Shown in pieces: positions 16,937-25,705 of a DNA stretch of 64,000 nt. The stretch's first letter is position 1, and the number at the start of each line of letters is the position of its first letter. Source of the stretch: Bradyrhizobium lablabi (GTDB lineage: Bacteria > Pseudomonadota > Alphaproteobacteria > Rhizobiales > Xanthobacteraceae); contig NZ_JAFCLN010000026.1 of assembly GCF_018129385.1 (NCBI RefSeq), forward strand, positions 1 through 64,000, in the 5' to 3' direction. Made by a program: the position numbers and the translations under genes. Below the pieces are notes generated by a model. That model had not been told where the DNA came from, made no database searches, and saw only the letters and a list, made by a program, of their open reading frames with translations.

Positions 16937-18037
16937 TTGAACCGGAACCTGAGTGCGCAGCTTGAAAGACGAATTCCTGAACCGACCGTGAGGGGGAGGG
17001 AACCCGGTTTTCCGGTTGCTACAGCTTCGCCGTCCGCGGAACCCGAGCCCGATCGACCATTTGCTCCTTCGCACCGTCAGCGCGCCTTGCTGTGCCTCCT
17101 TGCGCTGGCGGCAGCCTTCCTCGCCTGGTGGATGTCCGGCTATCTGTTTGCCTACACGGACGACGCCTACGTCACCTCCGATATCGTATCGATCACGCCG
17201 GAAGTGAGCGGGCCGATCGAGGCGGTCCATGTGACCGACAACGAATGGGTGAAGCGGGGAACGCTGCTCTTCACCATCGATCCGCTTCCGTTCCGCCTGG
17301 CCGTCGAGCAGGCGCGCGCGGAGGAGGCACGTACGCAGGCGCAACTGCCGGTCGACGAGGCTCAGTTGCAGGTGCTTCGGGCGCAGAAGGAATCGGCAGA
17401 AGCCGCAGCGAAGCTCGCCGCGGCAAATCTGCGCCGTGATACGCCGCTTGGCCAGTCCGGATGGATCTCCGCGCAAGCCCTCGACAGGACCCGGACCGCC
17501 GAGGCGCAAAGCACGGCCCAGCAGCACGCGGCCGAAGCGGCCCTGCAAAAGGCGCACGAAACCCTCGACCTCGACAAGACCGCCGTCGCCTCGGCCCGTG
17601 CCGCACGCCAGCTCGCCGAATGGCGCCTGAGCCGAACCAAAGTGGTGGCGTCCGTCGACGGTTACGTGACCCATCTTGCCGTTCAAGCCGGCGACATGGT
17701 TTCGCCGAACCAGGCGGCGGTTGCGATCGTGGATGGCAACGCCTGGCGCGTTATCGCCAACTACAAGGAATATTACCTGCGCCACCTTCGTCCCGGCGGA
17801 CTCGCCTGGGTCTGGCTCGATAGCCATCCCTGGCACCTCTACCGGGCGCGCATCCAGGGCGTGGCTCACGGCATCAGCCGTCAGCGAGGCAGCGAGGCGC
17901 TGGTGCCCTTTGTCTCTCCGACCGTGAACTGGATTCGCCTACAGCGACGGATTCCAGTCCGATTCACGCTTCTCGACTCTCCCGGCGACGACCAGCTCTT
18001 CATGGGCGCCGACGCCCGGGTCCTTGTCATCTACTGA
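16937..18037 (+). CDS. HlyD/EmrA-type membrane fusion protein
   Basis: A 366-residue periplasmic adaptor. One transmembrane anchor lies at about 50-68, followed by the typical YTDDAYVTSD segment, a lipoyl-like half (SGPIEAVHVTDNEWVKRG), an alpha-helical hairpin (about 115-225) and the return lipoyl/barrel region. The best start is TTG 16937 with a weak GGACG-type site, and no ATG precedes the anchor. It overlaps no gene and is followed after 16 nt by the FUSC transporter, forming an AaeA-AaeB-like pair. Confidence 0.82.
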   Translation: MNRNLSAQLERRIPEPTVRGREPGFPVATASPSAEPEPDRPFAPSHRQRALLCLLALAAAFLAWWMSGYLFAYTDDAYVTSDIVSITPEVSGPIEAVHVTDNEWVKRGTLLFTIDPLPFRLAVEQARAEEARTQAQLPVDEAQLQVLRAQKESAEAAAKLAAANLRRDTPLGQSGWISAQALDRTRTAEAQSTAQQHAAEAALQKAHETLDLDKTAVASARAARQLAEWRLSRTKVVASVDGYVTHLAVQAGDMVSPNQAAVAIVDGNAWRVIANYKEYYLRHLRPGGLAWVWLDSHPWHLYRARIQGVAHGISRQRGSEALVPFVSPTVNWIRLQRRIPVRFTLLDSPGDDQLFMGADARVLVIY

Positions 18038-18053
18038 CGGGAGGGTGCTGGCC

Positions 18054-19190
18054 ATGCCGCTGCTGATATCGATCCTGCGTCCCATACCGCAAGCGCTGGT
18101 GCGTGAGCTCAAATCGCTCGAGCTGCGCGGCCCGCGCGCCCGCGAGGCAGCCAAGACCGTGTTCTCGGTGCTGGCGGCCGTCGCGGCGGCGACCGTTCTC
18201 AATCTTGATGATCTCTCCTGGGCGGCGTTCAGCGGCTACATGGTCATGCGCGGCAGCTTCGCCGAGACATTGCCACGGGCCATCATGCGCATCGCGGGCA
18301 CCGTCGCAGGCGCGCTGCTCGGCCTGCTGCTCGCGCCCGGGGCGGCGGATGATCCCTTGCTGTTGATGATCTTCCTCTTCCTGGTGTCATGGATCGGCAC
18401 GTTTCAGTCGCTGGCGAGCGAATACAGCTACGCATGGCTGTTCTTCGGCCTCACCGCCGGGATGGTCATCACCGAAGCGCTCGCCGCGCCTGATGCGGTC
18501 GTGCATTTCGCAGCCACGCGGGTGGCAGAGATCGCGGTCGGAACGGCAGCATGCCTTGTGGTTGCAGGCCTGTTCTCGGATGCGCCGGGCGGCAGGGAAC
18601 GACATGCCGGCGACGTGCCCCGGTCCAGACGTCTGCGCGGTGTGTTGCATGAGGACTGGCTGCGAGAGCGTTGGCCGCTGTTCGAGCATTGTACGCGCGC
18701 GGCGCTGGCCGTCGCCTTGCTCCCCCTTGTCTGGCGATGCTTCGGCATTGAGGATTTCTCACAAACCGCGATCACATCCTACGTCATCATGATCGTCCCA
18801 TCGGCGGCGGCAGGCGAGCGCCGATACGCTACTATCTACGAGAGGATAGCCCACAGGGCGCTCGGATGCCTGCTTGGCAGCGCGGTCGCCCTTGTCTCGA
18901 TCGGCCTCTTCGGCACGGGATTGCCGGTGACCGTCCTCACCCTCGCTGCCGGCGTCTGGGTCGGCCATCACATTCAGACGGGACGGGAGATCAACTATCT
19001 CGGAACGCAGTTCACGCTTGGACTTCTCATCACGCTTGTTCAGGGGCCGGCTCCGATCACCGACATTACACCTGGCCTGGAGCGCTTGCTTGGTATCGCG
19101 ATTGGTTCCGCCATGCTGGGTCTGACGACACTCGCCTGGCCGTTGGCTCAAGACAAGCAGCGTCCCGGCGCGGCGTCGCCAATAGTATGA
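18054..19190 (+). CDS. FUSC-family (AaeB-like) aromatic acid exporter
   Basis: A 378-residue FUSC-domain membrane protein with two clusters of hydrophobic helices (about 40-165 and 225-360). Start ATG 18054 has GGGAGGG about 9 nt upstream; the frame is open to 18024 but that start lacks a ribosome site. E. coli AaeB is about 655 residues, so this is a compact form that lacks the large cytoplasmic domains. With the adaptor upstream it should export aromatic or other hydrophobic acids. No outer-membrane channel or AaeX-like small protein is encoded nearby. Confidence 0.8.
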   Translation: MPLLISILRPIPQALVRELKSLELRGPRAREAAKTVFSVLAAVAAATVLNLDDLSWAAFSGYMVMRGSFAETLPRAIMRIAGTVAGALLGLLLAPGAADDPLLLMIFLFLVSWIGTFQSLASEYSYAWLFFGLTAGMVITEALAAPDAVVHFAATRVAEIAVGTAACLVVAGLFSDAPGGRERHAGDVPRSRRLRGVLHEDWLRERWPLFEHCTRAALAVALLPLVWRCFGIEDFSQTAITSYVIMIVPSAAAGERRYATIYERIAHRALGCLLGSAVALVSIGLFGTGLPVTVLTLAAGVWVGHHIQTGREINYLGTQFTLGLLITLVQGPAPITDITPGLERLLGIAIGSAMLGLTTLAWPLAQDKQRPGAASPIV

Positions 19191-19430
19191 CTATAGCGAA
19201 CACCAGGCGGCTGCGCCGTTCACCGAAAACTGAAAGGCGTGTCCGAAAACGCCAAGCCGATTTTCGCAGAAATGGCCAGACTGATACCGGCTTCAAGCCG
19301 GGCGAGCACGACACTCGCTTGAAGGCACGCCGAATTGAACGGCTCGAGCAAGGATATCCGTGCGCGCATTGACAAGAGAACGGTGCGCCAATCGACCCCT
19401 CTCATTGCAAGTCGAAGTAGGCAGCCTGAA

Positions 19431-19889
19431 ATGAATCATGTAGCAAGACCAGCTCCGCCTATAGCAAGACCAATACCGCTTCATTGTCTTCCACTGACAG
19501 ACGCTACGGTACTTGAGCTTTACGAACATGTTTTTGCACCTTGGGTAAAAATGCTCGGCCTTCGTGAATTCACGGTCAGCCCGGGTGTCGTGTCCGCGGT
19601 GCTTCCGCAAAATGATGCGCTCAAGTTTTCAAGCGGTGCAGTATGTGGTCAGGCCATTATGGCAGCCATTGACACGGTCGTATCACTGTCCATGGCCACG
19701 ACGGGGCGCGCCCCCAAAGGCACCGTCTACCAACACACTCACTTCTTGCGTCCCGCCGTCAACGATGACTTTTATGTAAGAGCGGAAGTACTACGCTTTG
19801 GCAAAGCGTCGGCCTTCGCGGAAACCCGCGTATCGTTTGCATCTACGGGAGAGCTGGTCGCGCACGCCAGCCTGGAATTCGCCTTCTGA
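19431..19889 (+). CDS. PaaI-type hotdog thioesterase
   Basis: A 152-residue hotdog-fold protein. The segment GAVCGQAIMAAIDTVVSLSMATTG contains the helix that carries the catalytic acidic residue in PaaI-type thioesterases, and the later strand region TVYQHTHFLRPAVNDDFYVRAEV fits the family. It would hydrolyse an acyl- or aryl-CoA ester in the cytoplasm. Start ATG 19431 is taken because the 32 residues upstream are unlike the family. It stands alone, 240 bp after the FUSC gene, and is convergent with the Bug receptor gene. The substrate is unknown. Confidence 0.75.
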   Translation: MNHVARPAPPIARPIPLHCLPLTDATVLELYEHVFAPWVKMLGLREFTVSPGVVSAVLPQNDALKFSSGAVCGQAIMAAIDTVVSLSMATTGRAPKGTVYQHTHFLRPAVNDDFYVRAEVLRFGKASAFAETRVSFASTGELVAHASLEFAF

Positions 19890-19955
19890 CTCGCTCAACC
19901 GTTTCGTCATCGCAATCCGCCGCTAATGCCGGCTTGCTCGCTCGACTTTCCGGCT

Positions 19956-20945
19956 TCAATCGATTTTCAGGCCGAGCTTGGTCACCAGCGGCTCCCAGAA
20001 CTTGACCGCAGCGGCGAGCACCTTGCGAAAGCTTTCCGGATCGGAATCCGGCGTCGCTTCAAATCCCCCATCGATCATCAGCCGCTGATATTCAGGCGTC
20101 GACAGCAGCGCGCGGCTCGCGCCGGCGATCTTGTCGATGATCGGCGCCGGCGTTCCGGCGGGAGCGAGCAGGCCGTAGGAACTTTCGTTGGCAATGCCCG
20201 GAAAGCCGGCCTGCACCACGCTCGGCAGCTCCGGCGCTGCGAGCAACGGTTTCGTGCTCGTAATCGCCAGAATGCGCAGGCCGCCGGACTTGTGCTGTCC
20301 CAGGCTTTGCCCTGTGAATCCGACAACACCCATCGGAATCTGACCGCCGATCAGGTCCGCCATGACCGGCCCTGCGCCCCGATAGGGAACCTGTACGAGC
20401 TCGGGAATGCCGGCGATCGACTTGAACAACTCGCCGACCAAATGATTGGTCGAACCAATGCCGACATGGCCGTAGGAGACCTTGCCAGGATTGGCTTTGA
20501 CATGCGCGACGAGTTCGTCGAGCGTTTTGGCAGGGACTGAAGGATGTACTGCGAAGCAGACATAGCCCGATGCGATCTGCATGATCGGATCGAGATCCTT
20601 GTTCGGATCGTAAAGAGGCCTTGCCTTCAGCAGCGCTTCGTTGACATGCGGCAGCGTGCCGCCGAGCAGGATGGTGTACCCGTCGGGGCGCGCCTTGGCC
20701 ACCGCGGAGGCGCCGAGCGACGCACCGGCACCGCCGATGTTCTCCACGACGACCGAACCGAGCAGCGGCTTGATGCGCTCGGCCCATGGCCGCCCCAGCG
20801 TATCGTAGGCGCCTCCCGGCGGGAACGGCACGACGAGGCGAATGGGCCGGTCGGGATAGGACTGCGCCGCAGCAACGCCCGGGAAGATCAAAGGCGCCGC
20901 TGCACTTCCAAGAAGCTTTAGGATATCACGCCGCGATTTCTGCAT
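19956..20945 (-). CDS. Bug/TctC-family periplasmic solute receptor with Tat signal
   Basis: A 329-residue tripartite-tricarboxylate-type receptor. The N-terminus KSRRDILKLLGSAAA is a twin-arginine motif followed by a hydrophobic stretch and an AAAQ cleavage region. The mature protein begins with the family-typical YPDRPIRLVVPFPPGG and carries the ARPDGYTILLGG segment. Such receptors are numerous in Bradyrhizobium and bind small carboxylates. No TctA/TctB membrane subunits lie nearby. It is the last gene in a leftward series after the aminotransferase and the aldo-keto reductase, with a 190 bp gap, so co-transcription is uncertain. Confidence 0.87.
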   Translation of the reverse strand: MQKSRRDILKLLGSAAAPLIFPGVAAAQSYPDRPIRLVVPFPPGGAYDTLGRPWAERIKPLLGSVVVENIGGAGASLGASAVAKARPDGYTILLGGTLPHVNEALLKARPLYDPNKDLDPIMQIASGYVCFAVHPSVPAKTLDELVAHVKANPGKVSYGHVGIGSTNHLVGELFKSIAGIPELVQVPYRGAGPVMADLIGGQIPMGVVGFTGQSLGQHKSGGLRILAITSTKPLLAAPELPSVVQAGFPGIANESSYGLLAPAGTPAPIIDKIAGASRALLSTPEYQRLMIDGGFEATPDSDPESFRKVLAAAVKFWEPLVTKLGLKID

Positions 20946-21135
20946 GAGGCGCCCCGAGCTTTTGCTTAGCCGACGCATACTTCACTTGGAATGGCGGATT
21001 GGCAAGGTCGAACGCGCCGTGGCGTGCTGTCCTGTCTGCCGGAAGCGCCGAAGCATCAATCACGCTGAGCCCGGAGGACCGCCGCTCTCAGGATGAGTGT
21101 GGCCGGTCGCCCAAGGGAAAAAACCAAGGGAGCAC

Positions 21136-22242
21136 TCAGCGGAGCAGATCGGCCACAGCGTTGCGCGCGATATCGTTTTCGGATGGCAGTCCCAGCGAGA
21201 TCCTCGCCCAGTTGTCGAGAGGTGCAAACCCGCGGCCGATATCGACGCCTTTCGACCTCAGGTCCGCGGAAAACGCGACCTGTGGGCGGCCCGCATCAAA
21301 GAACACGAAATTGCCGCGCGAGTCGGAATGCCGGACGTTCAGGCGGTCGAGCAGTCGGTGCCACTTCTCGCGTTCGGCCGTGACTTGCCTCCGGATGGAC
21401 GAGACATATTCGGCGTCCTGCAGGCTTCCAAGTGCCGCAGCAATCGCAAACCGATCGAGCCCCGTCGTGGCACCCATACCGGCGCGCTTCAGGGTGCCGG
21501 CATAGGCTTTCGGCGCGACGGCGTACCCGATCGCCATGCCTGCGAGTCCGTAGATCTTCGAAAACGTCCGAAACACAATGACGTTGTCTCCGGCACGGGT
21601 CAGGCCGACGGCCGTTCGCTGCTGAAAGTCGGGCTCGAATTCCAGATAGGCCTCGTCCACGATCACGGTCGTGCGCTTCGACACCTCCCGCACGAATTCC
21701 AGGAACGTATCGCGCTGGCTGACTGTCCCGCTCGGGTTATGGGGATTGACGATGTAGACGGCCCGCGTCTGCGCGCTAACCCTCGCTGAAATCGCGGGCA
21801 AGTCGTTCTCCAGCCGATCGTTCAGGGGAATCGCGACCGTCGTTCCGCCACCCGGTGCGACCGCATCGATCAATGCTGTATAACCCGGCGCCGAGTAGAG
21901 GAACTCCGACCCTACGGGACTGGTCAAGGCCAGGTGCAGGCCCAGCGGTGCCAGAATTTCACCGAGTACGATCTGACCGTTGGCAACCTGTTCTCGCGCT
22001 GCAATGGTCTCCGTCAGCAGATCAACCCGATCAGGATAGCGGCACATCAACTCCATTTCCTTGCGGACTTCGTCCTTTGCGTTCTTCGAAGGTCCCATCG
22101 GGTTCTCGTTGAGCGACAAGCGAACAAGCCTGGAGTCTGACGATCTTGCACTCGCCAGGGCTGGAAGAAGAGGAAGACAGCCGAGCATGACGGTGTTCGC
22201 AGCCAGGTACTCGCGTCTGCTGATTGGGTTACGATTGGTCAT
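21136..22242 (-). CDS. PLP-dependent aminotransferase (HisC-like) with Tat signal
   Basis: A 368-residue fold-type I aminotransferase. The PLP-lysine is Lys229 in RTFSKIYGLAG. Other conserved parts are NPHNPSG (166-172), Asp196 in VDEAYLEF and RLSLNENPMG at the front, all as in histidinol-phosphate aminotransferases. Unusually, residues 1-32 form a twin-arginine leader (SRREYLA, then a hydrophobic stretch ending PALASA), so the enzyme may be exported folded with its cofactor. It lies between Tat-leader genes for an aldo-keto reductase and a Bug receptor. The substrate is unknown; a role in histidine synthesis is unlikely for an exported protein. Confidence 0.82.
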   Translation of the reverse strand: MTNRNPISRREYLAANTVMLGCLPLLPALASARSSDSRLVRLSLNENPMGPSKNAKDEVRKEMELMCRYPDRVDLLTETIAAREQVANGQIVLGEILAPLGLHLALTSPVGSEFLYSAPGYTALIDAVAPGGGTTVAIPLNDRLENDLPAISARVSAQTRAVYIVNPHNPSGTVSQRDTFLEFVREVSKRTTVIVDEAYLEFEPDFQQRTAVGLTRAGDNVIVFRTFSKIYGLAGMAIGYAVAPKAYAGTLKRAGMGATTGLDRFAIAAALGSLQDAEYVSSIRRQVTAEREKWHRLLDRLNVRHSDSRGNFVFFDAGRPQVAFSADLRSKGVDIGRGFAPLDNWARISLGLPSENDIARNAVADLLR

Positions 22243-22380
22243 CGCGTTACGTCCGCGTTTTCGAATGGGCAGTTTGTTTCAGTTGTCACATCGGCTGGGA
22301 GGAAGCGTCGAGAACGACGGGTCCAATTGCGGTCCGTCGCCCTCTACGGCATCCGGTTGCAACCGGAGCTGTCTGTTCAG

Positions 22381-23526
22381 TCAGGTCGGCATCAGGGGCA
22401 GCGGTGCGCTTTGCTCGATCAGCTGCTGGCGTTTGAGCTCTTCCCAGAAGGCCGGTGGAATCGTCGCCTTCATCGAGCTTGCGTTGGCGAGCGCCTGCTC
22501 ATCGGTATGTGCGCCCACGATCAGCGCGACGACGACGTCCGGCGCAGCCGAAAATTGGAGCGCAGCGGTGCGCAGGTCCACGCCAAATTGAGCCGCAATG
22601 GCGCGCAGCTTGTCGCGTTTGGCGATATGCCCGGCCGGGATGTCCCAACTATTCTTCCCGTAATTGTAGCGGGGACTTCCGGAGATAAAGCCGGCGTTCA
22701 GCGCAGAGCCCACCACGAAGCTCACGCCCCGCTGCCGCGCCACGGGAAACACGTTGTTCAACGCGTTGGCGTGATCGATGAGCGAGTATTGCGACGCCAG
22801 CAGGCAAACGTCCGGATCTGATTCGCTCATCACGCGGAGGATCGGTTCGGGCGTGTTCACGCCAATGCCCCACGCCTTGATGATGCCCTCGTCGCGCATC
22901 CGTGACAGTGCGGGGAAGGCGCCCTTCAGCGCGACCGCGAACTCCTCCTGCCATGGCCGCGGCAGCAGCTTGTTGTCCGATGAGATGTCGTGGACGAAGA
23001 CGACGTCGATACGATCGATGCCCAGCCGCTGAAGACTGTCCTCGATCGATCGCTTCACGCCGTCAGCGGTGTAGTCGAACGCGACATTGTTGGGCGAGTT
23101 GCCGTAAGGGAAATTCGACCTGGAGTCGTTGCGTGGGGATGCCTTGAGCAGCTTCCCGACCTTGGTGGAGATCATGTAGCTGTCGCGCGGCTGGTTGTGC
23201 AGGAACATGCCGAACCGCCGCTCGGCGCTGCCGAGACCGTACCAGGGCGACGTATCGAAATAGCGGACACCCGCGTTCCACGATGCTTCCAGCGTCTTCA
23301 TGGCATCCTCGTCCGTTACGACCTCGAATTCGCTGCCGATGGGAACGCCACCGAGACCGAAGCGAAATTCCGGTTTGATCATCTGTTGCGTGCGGTTGGG
23401 CATCGCGTTGGCTCCAGTTGATTGGGATGGCGCGGCGGCGACTGCTTGCGAGGACAACATCCCGCTCGCCGCCGCCGCCGTGGCCATGGCTAGAAATTCG
23501 CGACGGTCGCTCGTTTCGTACGGCAT
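22381..23526 (-). CDS. Aldo-keto reductase (aldose 1-dehydrogenase-like) with Tat signal
   Basis: A 381-residue aldo-keto reductase. The catalytic tetrad is complete: Asp91 and Tyr96 in FDTSPWYGLG, Lys122 in STKVGK and His179 in VFVHD. The sequence around RYFDTSPWYGLGSAERRFG resembles D-threo-aldose 1-dehydrogenase/pyridoxal dehydrogenase relatives. The N-terminus SDRREFLAMA followed by an alanine-rich stretch ending AVAAA is a clear Tat-type leader. Export of an NAD(P)-dependent enzyme is unusual, because free pyridine nucleotides are scarce in the periplasm. It heads the leftward series with the aminotransferase, and an AraC-family gene lies upstream. Confidence 0.82.
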   Translation of the reverse strand: MPYETSDRREFLAMATAAAASGMLSSQAVAAAPSQSTGANAMPNRTQQMIKPEFRFGLGGVPIGSEFEVVTDEDAMKTLEASWNAGVRYFDTSPWYGLGSAERRFGMFLHNQPRDSYMISTKVGKLLKASPRNDSRSNFPYGNSPNNVAFDYTADGVKRSIEDSLQRLGIDRIDVVFVHDISSDNKLLPRPWQEEFAVALKGAFPALSRMRDEGIIKAWGIGVNTPEPILRVMSESDPDVCLLASQYSLIDHANALNNVFPVARQRGVSFVVGSALNAGFISGSPRYNYGKNSWDIPAGHIAKRDKLRAIAAQFGVDLRTAALQFSAAPDVVVALIVGAHTDEQALANASSMKATIPPAFWEELKRQQLIEQSAPLPLMPT

Positions 23527-23869
23527 GGTTTGCTCCTGTTTGCTGTGTCAGATGCCGATCGTTTGCCGATAGCTCGTGCCGGCGCTGTCGCAGCCGACGC
23601 CCTTTTCGCAACAGGACCTCTCGTCTTCATTCGAGTGATCCCGCTTGGTGGACTAACAACGCCCGGGCTTGTTTGTCAGGCCGTCTCGGTCCGTAAGAGG
23701 TATCCAGGCGTCCGAAGATGCGCGGCTGCCGCGCCGACGCGATGCTTCGATCTCCGCAGAGATACGCTTTTGGTGTTCAACGCCGTGAACGGTCTGGTGC
23801 CTGCGAGGTCCGATCAAAATGGCAAAGTCAGAGACTTGGGCAAAACTGGCGGCAGCGCGATCCGTCGGT
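23527..23869. other. 343 bp intergenic stretch, no gene seen
   Basis: This lies between the aldo-keto reductase start and the AraC-family gene. Open frames here have no plausible start or similarity and the composition is not coding-like. The promoter of the aldo-keto reductase should lie in the first 100 bp, but no strong -35/-10 pair stands out. Confidence 0.5.
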
Positions 23870-24853
23870 TTAGACAGGCAACGGCAAGTGTTGCCGGCCA
23901 TTGCGCCGCCCTTCTGTCGTCGTTTCGTGGGCGCGAAGCTGTTGCGGAGAGGCGCCGAACAAAGCACGAAACGCGCGACTACAGGATGTCCGCGACTGCC
24001 AACCATTATCGGCTGCCGCAACCGCAAACGGGCGGTTGTCCTCCAGCAGCGCGCGGCGGATACGAAACAGGCGCCATCGGGCCACATAGTCCATCGGGGT
24101 GAGACCCGAGCGCCTCCGAAAATGCTCCGCAAAGGACGACCGCGACATTCCCGCCTCGGCCGCAAGCCGCGCGATCGTCCAGTCTTCTGCAATGGCCGCA
24201 TGGAAGGCTCGCAGCGCACGGCCGAGTCGCGGATCGGTAAGCCCCGCAAGCCAACTGCGCTCCTGTTCGCCGTGCAACACCAGATGCGCTCGCAGCGCCT
24301 GAACAAAAAGGATTTGAGCGATCCGAGCGACCACCAACTTTTCTCCAATGGAGCCGCTTCCCGCCTCATGACGCAGCACCGCCAGCGTTGCACGCAGTGG
24401 TACGCCTTCAGGCGATCCGGCCGGGATATGGATCAGGAGCGGCAGCGCCAGCCGCAGCCATTCGGCTCCCACATCATCCAGGCTGAAGCGTCCGCCGATC
24501 ACGACCAGTTCAGGCTCGCCGTCTCCATGACGGATGATGCCTGACTTGCGCCGGTGTGCTTCGAAGAAGCACTTCCCGTCGACCGGGGGCACCTCGGCAG
24601 TCCGCGTTATGTAGGCGGTATCGTCGGTCAGGAGATAGCAATCGCCGGCCGAAACGCGAACCGAAGGGATGCCGTCCGGGCAGAGTTCAAAACTACCCGA
24701 AACGACCGCCCCGTAGGTGAGATGCTGCCCCTCTGGAAAGTGCAAGGAGTAGGGTCTGTTGCTCTCGAAGCGGAACGTTCTTGCACGCGAGACCCGCATG
24801 GCCGACAGGATGTCGGACAGCGGATCCAGTGTTGTCTGGCGCGACGGTGACAT
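23870..24853 (-). CDS. AraC-family regulator with cupin-like sensor domain
   Basis: A 327-residue regulator. The N-terminal half (LDPLSDILSAMRV onwards) matches the AraC_binding/Cupin_6 type and the C-terminal 100 residues are the double helix-turn-helix (TIARLAAEAGMSRSSFAEHFRRRSG, then GASPQQLR). The segment before the final helix reads ADNGWQSRTSCSRAFRALFG, whereas most relatives have a GYxSxxAFSRAF pattern, so the second DNA-reading helix is atypical. Start ATG 24853 is favoured by family length; TTG 24889 and ATG 24886 are alternatives. It may control the adjacent Tat-leader genes or the divergent CMD operon. Confidence 0.78.
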   Translation of the reverse strand: MSPSRQTTLDPLSDILSAMRVSRARTFRFESNRPYSLHFPEGQHLTYGAVVSGSFELCPDGIPSVRVSAGDCYLLTDDTAYITRTAEVPPVDGKCFFEAHRRKSGIIRHGDGEPELVVIGGRFSLDDVGAEWLRLALPLLIHIPAGSPEGVPLRATLAVLRHEAGSGSIGEKLVVARIAQILFVQALRAHLVLHGEQERSWLAGLTDPRLGRALRAFHAAIAEDWTIARLAAEAGMSRSSFAEHFRRRSGLTPMDYVARWRLFRIRRALLEDNRPFAVAAADNGWQSRTSCSRAFRALFGASPQQLRAHETTTEGRRNGRQHLPLPV

Positions 24854-25150
24854 GTTCCCAAAAATCGTGCTTGGGACGGTCCACATCAAGTGGGGCGAAT
24901 CCCATCGGCACCGGTAAGTGTGAATCCCCGTGCAATTCCCCGTGCAATGCTCCCGCTCCGTCAGACACAGTATTTTGTGTTGCGCCCATTTCTGGCTTTA
25001 CCGCTCGGCGGTTCCCCGAGGAAATGTCGGCCTCGAAGTGGATGCGGTAGGCTTGGTGGAGGCCCCAATACCGGACCGGCCGGGAAGACGCGGGAATGGC
25101 GGCCTGCTATGCCTCAACCCACGACAAGCAAGAACAAGGGGGAGACGCCC

Positions 25151-25705
25151 GTGGCACGACTGCCGCTGATCGATCCGGAATCCACCACAGGCGACATCCG
25201 CGCCTCCTTTGACCGCATGCCGGTCAAGCTCAATATCTTCCGCATGATGGCGCACGCCGAGGCCAACATGATCCCGGCCATGCGGTTTGCGAACTCCATC
25301 CTGCACAAGCAGAAGCTATCCGCCGTCAACCGCGAGCTTCTCATTCTCCAGGTCGCCCAGCTCGAGGGTGGCGCCTATGAATGGCGACAACATGTGCCGA
25401 TTGCGCTGGGGGTCGGCGTCACGCAGGCCCAGATCGACGCGCTGGAGCGCGGCAGCATCGATGATGCCGCTTTCAACGTGGAGGAGCGCGCGCTGCTCGC
25501 CTTCAGCAAGCATTCGGTCGAAAACGTCCGCGTCCCCGAGTCGGTGTTCGCCGAGGCACGGAAGCATTTCTCGGAACAGGAAATCGTCGAGGCGATATTT
25601 GCCATCGGCTGCTACATGATGATGGCCCGCCTGACCGAGGCCACCGAGACCGATCTCGATCCCGCCGCCGGCATGCGTCTGTTCGACAGCGGCAAGAAGC
25701 GATGA
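25151..25705 (+). CDS. Carboxymuconolactone decarboxylase (AhpD-like) family protein
   Basis: A 184-residue CMD-domain protein. The core NRELLILQVAQLEGGAYEWRQH has the Glu and the WxxH of the family but no CxxC, so it resembles CMD enzymes rather than AhpD peroxidase partners. Start GTG 25151 is preferred because AAGGGGGAG lies 6 nt upstream; ATG 25109 has no ribosome site. It overlaps the VOC gene by 4 nt (ATGA) and a substrate-binding protein gene follows, suggesting one catabolic unit. The exact substrate is unknown. Confidence 0.82.
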   Translation: MARLPLIDPESTTGDIRASFDRMPVKLNIFRMMAHAEANMIPAMRFANSILHKQKLSAVNRELLILQVAQLEGGAYEWRQHVPIALGVGVTQAQIDALERGSIDDAAFNVEERALLAFSKHSVENVRVPESVFAEARKHFSEQEIVEAIFAIGCYMMMARLTEATETDLDPAAGMRLFDSGKKR

